64,000 nt of DNA. It comes from Lasiosphaeria ovina. Its lineage: Eukaryota > Ascomycota > Sordariomycetes > Sordariales > Lasiosphaeriaceae. Location of the stretch: positions 2,046,001 to 2,110,000 of the forward strand of contig JAULSN010000001.1 of assembly GCA_033439765.1 (NCBI GenBank). Direction: 5' to 3'. This document shows, one piece after another, positions 56,313-64,000 of the stretch; the stretch's first letter is position 1, and each line of letters starts with the position of its first letter. The notes beneath the pieces were generated by a model. The model did not search any database and was not told where the DNA came from. It worked only from the letters and a program-made list of their open reading frames with translations. The position numbers and the translations under genes are program-made.

Positions 56313-58932
56313 CGAGGACTCTCTGCTCCGCGCACCCGATCCCAGTTCCAGTGGCAATTCTACCGCAGTCTCGGCCTTGGCCGGTGGCATTTACCATACC
56401 CGCAGCATCTCGCGGGCATCGCTTGACAGACGAAGTGTTAGTCGCATTTCACGCGACCGCCGTGCCGACCACGATGTCGAGGAAGGTGACGACTGGCGGA
56501 ACATCGATGGCAAGAAGAAGCAGATATTCCGTGGCAAGACGCTGCTTTGGTATGTTCTCATATGCGTTTGTGTGATAAGGGATTTCTCACAAGGTCACGC
56601 TGACAGTTTTGCAGGCTGGCGTACCAGTCGGTAGGCGTCATCTACGGTGATATCGGAACAAGCCCGCTCTATGTCTACTCGTCGACTTTTTCGGACACGC
56701 CAACATACGATGACCTTGTCCAGACACTCTCTGTCATCATCTGGTCTCTAACCATCATGGTGACGTTCAAATACGTCTTCATCATTCTCCACGCCGACAA
56801 CGAGGGTGAAGGAGGCACATTCAGCTGCTACTCCCTGCTCACGAGATTTGTGAGTGCATCTTGCCACCACCTTGAATCAAATCGTGCTATTTCTTTCACA
56901 TGGACACTCACACATAACTCAGGTCAATATTACCAACCGAGATCCTCGAGAGGAGGTCACGGTGCGCATGGAGAGGCATCTGTCTCAGGACCTTGGACCG
57001 CCCAACCGCCTGCTGCGGGTCAAGATTGAAAAAAGCAAATTCACCCACATCCTGCTCAAGACGATTGGCGTGCTGGCCGTCTCTATGGTCATGTCGGATG
57101 GTGTTCTGACGCCGGCCCAGTCAGTCCTCGGCGCAGTCCAGGGATTGAAAGTTGTCAGCTCGAGCATCTCGAGTGCCACCATTGTTGGCACGTCGTGCGG
57201 CATCCTGATCCTGCTCTTCGCCATCCAGCCACTCGGGACTACGAAACTGGCTGCCTCGTTCGCCCCGATCGTCATCATCTGGCTCGGATTCAACGGCGCT
57301 TTCGGCATCTACAACCTCGTCAAGTTTGATTGGAGTGTCCTCAAGGCTTTCAGTCCGTATTTCGCCATCCAATTCTTCGTCCAGAACAAGCAAGATGGCT
57401 GGCGAATGCTCGGCGGCATCTTGCTTGCCTTTACCGGTGTCGAGGCCCTATTTGCCGACCTTGGTGCTTTCAGCATGCGCGCGATTCAGCTCAGCTGGAT
57501 GTGCTACACGTACCCCTGCCTGCTGCTGGCCTACATTGGCCAGGCCGCCTTCATCAGCGTCCACCCTGATGCGTACACGAACCCGTTTTTTAACTCGGTG
57601 CCCCCCGGTATGCTGTATCCTAGCCTCGTCGTGGCCGTGCTCGCCGCCATCGTCGCAAGCCAGGCCATGATTACGGCGACGTTTCAGCTCATCAGCCAGA
57701 TCATGAAGCTGTCCTACTGCCCGCAGGTCAAAGTGGTGCACACGTCGCGGGTATTCCACGGCCACATCTACGTTCCGTTCCTGAACTGGCTGCTCATGCT
57801 GGGCTCCATCCTCGTCACGGCCGTTTACAGCGACACGACGCGCCTCGGCAACGCGTACGGCGTGTGCGTCATGTTTGTCACCTTCTTCGACACATCCATG
57901 GTAACGCTGGTCTCGCTGCTCGTCTGGAAGCTCTCGCCACTGCTGGTGTTCCTCCCGTGGCTCTGCTTCGCCTCGATTGACGGCCTGTATCTCTCGTCGG
58001 CGTTGAACAAGGTGCCCGACGGTGCCTGGTTTACGCTCACGCTGGCCGGCATCCTCACCTCGCTCTTCCTGCTGTGGCGGTTTGGCAAGGAGAGCCAGTG
58101 GCGCGCCGAAGCCGAGGACCGATTCCGGCCCGCGCACCTCGTGCAGAAGGACGAGGACAACAAGCTGCGTCTGACGGACAAATGGGGTGGCGATGCCCTG
58201 AGCGTCATCCGCGGGTTGGGTATCTATTTTGACAAGACGGGCGTGCTGACGCCCGCCGTCTTCACGCACTTCGTCAGCAAGTTCGTCGCCGTGCCCGAGA
58301 TCGCCGTCTTCTTCCACCTACACCCCGTCGAGGTACCCACAGTCCCGGCCGAGCAGCGCTACTCCGTATCGCGCTTCACAGCCGTGCCCGGCTGCTACCG
58401 CCTCGTCATCAAGCACGGCTTCATGGACGAGGTCATCAGTCCCGATCTCGCGGCACTCATCTACGAGCAAGTGCGCAAGGGCATCATCCGCCAGGCCGCC
58501 GAGAAGCTGGCGCTCGTGCAAAAGACCGTCGACCACGACCCTGACGGCGACTACGACGGCGACGGCGACGGCGACACCGAAAAGGCAGCAGCGTCATCGG
58601 GCGCTCAACCCGTCGCAGACGCGACGGAAAGCAGCAGCGCATCGACCGGGAATGGGAACCTCAAGAAGCGCCCCCTCGCCGCGCTGCCGCCGCTCGAGCT
58701 GCGCGACAGCGCCGTGGCGGCCGAGCTGGCGCGCCTCGACCGCGCTTACGCGGCTAAGATCATGTACATCGTCGGCAAGGAGCAGATGCGCGTCAAGGGC
58801 ACGTCGTCCATCGGCCGCCGCGTCGTGTTGTCCGTGTTCCTGTGGATCCGCGACAACACGCGCGCCAAGATCGCCAACCTGCGCCTCGCCATGGACAGGG
58901 TCGTCGAGGTCGGCTTCATCAAGGAGATATGA
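56257..58932 (+). CDS. hak1: High-affinity potassium transporter, HAK/KUP/KT family
   Basis: Three exons: 56257-56549, 56615-56849 and 56923-58932; 845 residues, close to known fungal Hak1 proteins. It takes up K+ across the plasma membrane, probably with protons, under K+ limitation. The cytosolic N-terminus (about 95 residues) is Ser/Arg-rich (RSISRASLDRRSVSRISRD). The family signature GVIYGDIGTSPLYVYS follows, with GDIGTSPLY starting at residue 109. About 12 membrane segments come next, including VLTPAQSVLGAVQGL and GVEALFADLGAFS. The C-terminal cytosolic domain contains an Asp/Gly repeat (DGDYDGDGDGD) and Ser-rich linkers that look low-complexity. Introns have clean signals (GTATGT...TTGCAG; GTGAGT...ACTCAG with CATAACTCAG). 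The upstream ORFs suggest translational control. Confidence 0.96.
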
Positions 58933-59677
58933 CACGCGCTGCGTGTGGAGGGGGGGTTGTTGGCTGTGGGTGGAAGTTGTGGGTGGAAATTGCGGGACAA
59001 GGCAAGGCAAAGTCAGGGGGGGTTTCTGATTAGATACACGATTCGGGCATTTCATAGTAACCAACTACTGGGTCGAGATCGAGCTTGGAATGGAAAGTGC
59101 GTGGCCACGGCCTTGTTCATGTTGACGATGATGGTGGCTGATTCTCTGGATATACGAGCCCATCTATAATGACATTGCAAGATGACCAGAACGATCCGAC
59201 GTAGGTAGATGCATCTTCTGCTCCTTGCTGAACCCTATAAAATCGGAGCCGGGGAGTACTCGGTAGAGTCTGGACATGGTAACAAATCCCTTATCAAGTT
59301 TCGGCTTTTGGCCCATCCCGAGCCCCTAAATCCGTCCCATGCATGCATGTCTTCGGCTTTTGATGTGCAGTCTCTCGTCCTTGTATGCAAGCATGACATA
59401 AACGCAGTGTAATCAGTGACAAACCACGCATCGTTTTTTAGGGAGAGAGTCACGGACAGGAAGAGACGGCTGCCAAAGGTCCAAGCACGACGTTCCAGCG
59501 CCAATTGTCAGCAGACCCAAGACAGCTAGGTAGGTAGCCAAGGTAGGCAGCTCGTAAACTCTCCCGAGAGTTTGGTTATCCCTTTACTTTAATTCCAAGG
59601 GAAATAACTTCCTACCTATCTATATATCCCGACAGGCCAGCAACAAGTAGGACACACACAGACAAAACCGCTCCCGT
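58933..59677. other. Intergenic region between convergent genes
   Basis: 3' flanks of the K+ transporter (plus) and the decarboxylase-like gene (minus). It has a GTGGGTGGAAGTTGTGGGTGG direct repeat near 58964 and TAGGTAGGTAGCC near 59528. No gene. Confidence 0.55.
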
Positions 59678-60746
59678 TCATGGCAGACCCTCCGGCGCCT
59701 TCCACGTGTCCCCGGCCGGGAAAAAGAGCTCCCCGTCAGCCATCTTGAGCGCGAGATTCCACCTCCTCAGGCCGGGGAAGAAGTTCTCAAAGTACTCCTC
59801 CTCCTCCTCCTCCTCTTCTTCTTCTTCTTCTTCACCCGCACTATCCTTGGCCCCCCTGGCTGGCTGGCGCACGTCAGCCCACGAAAGGCTTGTGGTCCGC
59901 GAATATTGCGCGTAGTCGCCGAGGCGGCACCAGAGATTGGTGCCGGGCAGCTCGCCGTGCGCTGCGTCCGCGTTGTCCGGCAGCGGCGGCTGCACGAGGA
60001 CTGTGCTGACGCCAGGCAGCTTGTCCAGCACGCGTGTTGAGAGCGGGAAGGATGGTATGAAGGGGATCGTCTTGATGCTGCATTGGAAGAAGGGTTCGCT
60101 GCTGGGTGTCGCTTCGTGTGTGTTGTGGGGGGTGCTGGTGTCGTGCGGGTAGACCGCGACGTGCGTCGCGCCGGAGGACGTTGTGCTCCATTCGAACTTG
60201 GCTAGGTGTTTGGGGAGGTTCCATACTATATTGTGCGTGTCAGTCGGCGTTGGTGTGCGCGGTTGAACAGTAGGGTTGGAAGAAAGGACAAGGCATGTGG
60301 GTTTACGTACGCGTGCGCCCGTTCCAGCACGTCTCCTTCTGGCTGACGTAGATGCGCGTGATGCGCATCGCCTTGGCCGTCTTCTTCCTCTTCTTATTCT
60401 TATTCCCCGTCATCGCCGCATCGTCGCTGGCGGGATACTCGAACGCGCCCGGCGCCAGAATCAGCTCGTCGTAGGGCCCTACGGGCGTGTCGGTGTAGCG
60501 GACAAGCTGCACCATACTCAGCCCGCCGACGGCCCTGCCCGACTGCTCGGGCGACGCAAACGCCGAGGCGCGCTCCAGCGGCGAATATGCCTTGGCCGGC
60601 AGGCTCGCCGCCGTCGCGCCGCTCGTCCAGAACGAGATCATGTACGACGTGCATTTGCAGTGCCACGGCGCCGGCGCCGGCTTGATGGCGTCTTCCGACG
60701 CTTCCGCCGCGGGAGGGGGAGAGGTGGCAGGGGCATCGTCGGCCAT
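59678..60746 (-). CDS. Acetoacetate-decarboxylase-like fungal protein
   Basis: Two minus-strand exons, 60746-60311 and 60225-59678, joined by an 85-nt intron (GTACGT...ATATAG); 327 residues. Features typical of fungal ADC-like proteins are seen in order: a start domain with CKCTSYMISFWTSG, a GPYDELILAPGAFEYP strand-loop near residue 90, MRITRIYVSQKETCWNGRT near residues 128-145, and WNLPKHLAKFEW straight after the intron. The true acetoacetate decarboxylase uses a lysine Schiff base; I could not confirm that residue, so only fold similarity is claimed. A run of 13 Glu codons (59795-59833, GAA/GAG) near residues 275-290 is an insertion in the C-terminal part. Function is unknown in most fungi; some relatives sit in metabolite clusters. 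Confidence 0.75.
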
Positions 60747-62359
60747 GGTTTGTGCTGTGCTGGATGGACAGTGTAATGTTACGTCGGTCGAGGGTTTGGC
60801 TGGTTGTCAGGAGAGGTTCGAGGGCCCTATACTAGGGGGGTTAGTTGGGAACAAAGAGCACAGGTGTTTGCTGCTGATGACATTGAGGATTCGAAACAGT
60901 CGACACGAAAACGGCAGATTCCAGGCCTATGGAATTCACGGCAGAGGCGGGACGATAAATGAAGGGGGGCACCCAGGCCCGTGGCGTCGTTACGGTGGGG
61001 CTAAGGATCGGCTACCCTCCAGCACAGCACCGCAGCGACTGGTGTCAGAAATATGACCAAACACGGAGTCCGATCCGGCGTATGGCATTGGCGTGGGAGT
61101 TGGCGTTGGGGTGCATTCGGTTGGCATGCTGTTGGCCCGTTGGGGACGTATTAATTATTCGCCAAGCCTGGGCACCCTGGGTGGTGGGCTTGTGGCTCAG
61201 TAATCACGACACGTATAACTGACATACCGTACATTGGGTACGCGGAGTGTCTCGGCGCTATGACTTGCTGGATGGGGATAGGGTTGAACGGCTGCGTAAC
61301 AGGAAATTGGGAATACGCGGAGACAACTCCGGCCACCGTTAAATGGTCGGCTGAAGCTCAAGAGTCAAAGCATGTTGCTCAATTAATTCAACGGCTGCGA
61401 TACTTAAGGGTTTCGTCCGTAGGAACAAAGCAACAGAGCTTCTTTAATTTTACTGGCTAATGGCAGAAGAAATCTAAACGTTTTCGTCCAATGTGTCCTA
61501 CTTGTTCACTATCTTGTCAAATGTCAAGATAGCTAGTTGTAGCCACTAGACTTCATTAGGAACCTGAGTCATAATGCCCCTTCTTTGAAAAAGGGTCGTC
61601 TCTTGACCTGCGGTAACTTGTGCGCAACGTACCTGCCTCTTCGACCACTATGAGTTCTAAGAGAGCAAGTTACCTTGATTTGCTAATTGGAGCATGGGCT
61701 CTGTCAGACGCGGCAGGGTGTGGAGTGACTAGTTTGTAGGGAAGAGCTATGGACTGACTTGATTAAAAACCATAGATCGGGTCTTGGTTTCTTCGTGTTT
61801 CTGGCTACCAGCCAAGGTTAACAGGAGCACTCGAGAGTCGGAAATCAGACGAGAAACTGGACGTGTCTTCGCGAATGGAAGTTTCACCACCAATAAACCA
61901 AGCCTCGGCTTAGACTAAAGACTACTACATAATTACCTTATACAGCATTGAAGTAACACAGTCTCTGGCCAGCTATAGCAACTCTTACTGTGACCATGTA
62001 CCTACCTAGGTAGCCACACGATTCAATTTGAAGCAAATTGTCAAGAGCTCCGGCGGTGAACTTGGTCACACAATCAGATGAAATTAACCTCACAGCAACT
62101 TGACGAACCTCCCCCCTGGTGCCCCAATTTTTCGATTCCTGGGGCACCTTCCTTAGATTGTCTTTCAAGAAATTCTTACCACAACTCTCCAGACCCCTGT
62201 CCAACTTTCCATTTGTATCTTGTACACGAAAGCTAGCTACCTAAGAGGTGTGGTCGAAGAGGGAAAGAGCATATGCGCCCTAACTTACAAAATCGACGCA
62301 CCTGCCTTCCGTGACTTTCTCCTCGCACAGAGTTGAATTATTTCCCAGAGGCAGTAGTT

Positions 62360-62382
62360 CCCCCCCCCCCCCCCCCCCCCCC
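62360..62382. repeat. C23 homopolymer
   Basis: An uninterrupted run of about 23 C, followed by GGGAAAAA. Its length may be unreliable in assembly. Confidence 0.85.
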
Positions 62383-62551
62383 GGGAAAAATCTTCACTTT
62401 TACAACCAACAGCAACACACTCCGCCCTCCAGTTCTTCCAGTGTTGCCGTTTCTTGTTCAAGCTTCATCCAACTCTGATCGTCAACCAACACTGGTCGTC
62501 ACTCAACCCTTGTCGTCACTCAACCCTCGTTGTTTTCAATTCACCCGTCTG

Positions 62552-62615
62552 TTCAAGACTTCGCCTATTCAAGACTTTGTCTGTTCAAGACTTTGTCTGT
62601 TCAAGACTTCGTCTG
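62552..62615. repeat. 16-bp tandem repeat, four units
   Basis: Four adjacent units starting at 62552, 62568, 62584 and 62600 with consensus TTCAAGACTTTGTCTG (2-3 substitutions among them). It lies 90 bp before the ATG of the next gene, probably in its 5' leader. A related GTCGTCACTCAACCCT pair precedes it. Confidence 0.85.
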
Positions 62616-62704
62616 TTCGAGAAATCCAAGTCCTCCATCGACAAGCACCCAGGACAAACTACACATCCTGACTCCCGTCATCAGCCACATCAGCGCCCCA
62701 GACG

Positions 62705-64000
62705 ATGGAGAGCAACCGTGCCAACGGGGACGGTCAAGGCCGAGTGCCTAATGGCCCCAACCCGCCCCTTCGACCGAACTTCCTAAGGGAGCAGTCCGGG
62801 ATATTTCGGATCATCGCCATGGACACCGCCTTCAAGACATCAGCCGAGTACCAACAAGAGCTAGAGAGGGAGGTCATGGAAACACAGTCGGAACCTGCGG
62901 TGCCCGTCATGGAAACCGGTTCCAGCCCAGAGCCCGTGTCCATCAACAAGACCCGTTGGCCTGAGCCTGTCGACCCCTACAGGTGGAGCAAATTATACGA
63001 ACTTGACTCTCTGAGGGACTACCTGGAGCGGCAAGGTTACTTCGACACCAGACTAGGGCGCTTCATGGGCGCCAATCAAAAGCACGCAGTCCTTGTCCAA
63101 GCCTTGCCCAAGTTTCGAAAGGATAAATCTGACGCCTTCATTCCGCCAATCCCAGAAATTTACCACAACCGTGGCATCCATTTTGTCTTCGACTATTACC
63201 ATGGTCTCAGAGCCGAAATCCCATTTGACTATTCGGCCCCCGAATATGTGTTTGCAAGCGTAACCCACCCGCAGGAAACAAAAACCCGGAACTCGGGAAC
63301 CCAGGGAAGAGATGGCATGCCTTCAAGCAGCCGCCAACTTACCCCTCAACTGCGGACAAGCCAGTCTCAGCCTCTACCCCAGAAGAAGGTGGAGTGGGAA
63401 GATGGATGGAGCCCAAACGATGGCTCGAGTAGTTCGCCCGCGTCTCATTCAGTACAGCCTCGCCAGAAGAGACCAGAAGAGACAGCGGTGGATTCAGCCG
63501 GCATTGACAGCTCCTCGGCCACTGGCGAACGGTCTAGTCATTCGCCCCCTGACTCTGTTCGTGTCGAGTACACTTTCAGTCCCTCGGGAGCAACTCTCGA
63601 CACTCAGCAGGCGCAGTACACATTGAGTCCTTCCGCTGCAGGTTTCGAGCCGGAGCCACGCGATCGCCCGCCTAGTCGGGGAAAGGGTTTCATGAGCCAG
63701 ATTGTACCAAGAGATCTGGGCACAGACTTCGCGTCTCGTCACTTTGGGCCTGGCTTATCGGTCGAGGCCCTGGAACGTAACATTCGCCAGATGTCTGAAC
63801 CCGAGAGTGCCCAATCGAACCCAGCCCGGATTGCTTTGAAGAGAAAGCATGACGGCTCTCCATCTTTCGATAGCGTCAGGGCCCACACATACGACTCTTC
63901 AATGTCGGACACGACTCACGAGGATTCCCTTGTCACAGTCGACAGCAGCAAATCTACTGAAGGCTTGCCCCCTCGCGCCATGTTTTTGGGTGATGCTAGC
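62705..64000 (+). CDS. Large unrecognised protein, 5' part (at least 432 aa)
   Basis: ATG at 62705 opens a frame that stays open to the right edge (432 codons, no stop), so the gene is cut by the window. The N-terminal third seems partly folded: FLREQSGIFRIIAMDTAFK, then DPYRWSKLYELDSLRDYLER and GIHFVFDYYHGLRAEIPFDY up to about residue 180. The rest is hydrophilic and Ser/Pro/Gln-rich, probably disordered, with a small internal duplication (VEYTFSPSGATL and QYTLSPSAAG, near residues 288-310). A basic KRKHDGS near residue 385 could be a nuclear signal. Codon use is less GC-biased than in housekeeping neighbours, which fits a lineage-specific gene. No domain is recognised. The leader carries the 16-bp tandem repeat. 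Confidence 0.75.
   Translation, partial: MESNRANGDGQGRVPNGPNPPLRPNFLREQSGIFRIIAMDTAFKTSAEYQQELEREVMETQSEPAVPVMETGSSPEPVSINKTRWPEPVDPYRWSKLYELDSLRDYLERQGYFDTRLGRFMGANQKHAVLVQALPKFRKDKSDAFIPPIPEIYHNRGIHFVFDYYHGLRAEIPFDYSAPEYVFASVTHPQETKTRNSGTQGRDGMPSSSRQLTPQLRTSQSQPLPQKKVEWEDGWSPNDGSSSSPASHSVQPRQKRPEETAVDSAGIDSSSATGERSSHSPPDSVRVEYTFSPSGATLDTQQAQYTLSPSAAGFEPEPRDRPPSRGKGFMSQIVPRDLGTDFASRHFGPGLSVEALERNIRQMSEPESAQSNPARIALKRKHDGSPSFDSVRAHTYDSSMSDTTHEDSLVTVDSSKSTEGLPPRAMFLGDAS

Larger units (their letters stand above)
60747..62704. other. Intergenic region, 2.0 kb
   Basis: No gene seen; the stretch from 61400 to 62330 is AT-richer with no useful frame. A TACCTAGGTAG palindrome is at 62003-62013. The last 370 bp are a CT/CA-rich leader zone containing a C23 run and a 16-bp tandem repeat, both listed separately. 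Confidence 0.5.

Noticed and set aside
1..64000. CRISPR array, prophage or bacterial operon
   Set aside because: The 46-bp array has no spacers, and spliceosomal introns show that the DNA is eukaryotic.
1..64000. Secondary-metabolite gene cluster
   Set aside because: No backbone enzyme (PKS, NRPS, terpene synthase) is present; the reductase, ALDH and aminotransferase are widely spaced and separated by housekeeping genes.

Overview
The window looks like nuclear DNA of a filamentous ascomycete (Pezizomycotina, probably a Sordariomycete; that finer placement is inference). Genes are GC-rich at third codon positions and interrupted by short introns of about 50-230 nt with GTAAGT/GTGAGT-type donors, GCTAAC/CTAAC branch points and YAG acceptors. 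Promoter regions are long, pyrimidine-rich and unstructured. Gene content is typical of such fungi: a Notchless/Rsa4 WD protein, a Tps3/Tsl1-type trehalose synthase subunit, a HAK/KUP potassium transporter, a vacuolar CAX exchanger and a hydantoinase-DUF917 fusion. One stretch carries a strong RIP-like dinucleotide signature.

Layout. 1-581: 5' part of an extended SDR reductase (minus, runs off the left edge). 1671-5953: a 4.27-kb LTR element with 221-bp LTRs (one mismatch), 5-bp target duplication, polypurine tract and a primer site matching the anticodon loop of initiator tRNA-Met. Its interior has no gag-pol and consists of tandem and dispersed GC-rich repeats, so it reads as a non-autonomous, copia-type element lying on the minus strand. 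6788-8438: aldehyde dehydrogenase (minus, 4 exons). 10715-10876: a tiny Ala/Pro-rich ORF. 12141-12557: a small hypothetical protein (minus). 13857-16093: a cysteine-rich secreted repeat protein broken by several frameshifts and two TAGs (minus). 18129-21347: hydantoinase/oxoprolinase-DUF917 protein. 23034-23779: a lineage-specific-looking gene with one in-frame TAG. 25733-25818: tRNA-Gly(CCC) with an intron. 27073-29624: CAX Ca2+/H+ exchanger. 32276-33301: Arg/Ser/Glu/His-rich protein. 34493-34810 (minus) and 34904-36986 (plus): a small hypothetical gene divergent from rsa4. 36987-44131: 7.1 kb without a recognisable gene. 44132-47184: Tps3/Tsl1-like protein. 48591-49555: RIP-like relic. 50143-51545: branched-chain aminotransferase-like protein. 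51546-56256: 4.7 kb mostly empty, with upstream ORFs near its right end. 56257-58932: HAK1-type K+ transporter. 59678-60746: acetoacetate-decarboxylase-like protein (minus). 62705-64000: a long open frame running off the right edge.

The genes do not form an obvious biosynthetic cluster; most are independent housekeeping, transport or metabolic genes. Common themes are stress and ion homeostasis (trehalose, K+, Ca2+) and small-molecule catabolism (ALDH, hydantoinase, aminotransferase). The most unusual item is the repeat-filled LTR element. Exon structures were built by hand from splice signals, reading-frame continuity and family expectation; they have not been checked against transcripts.
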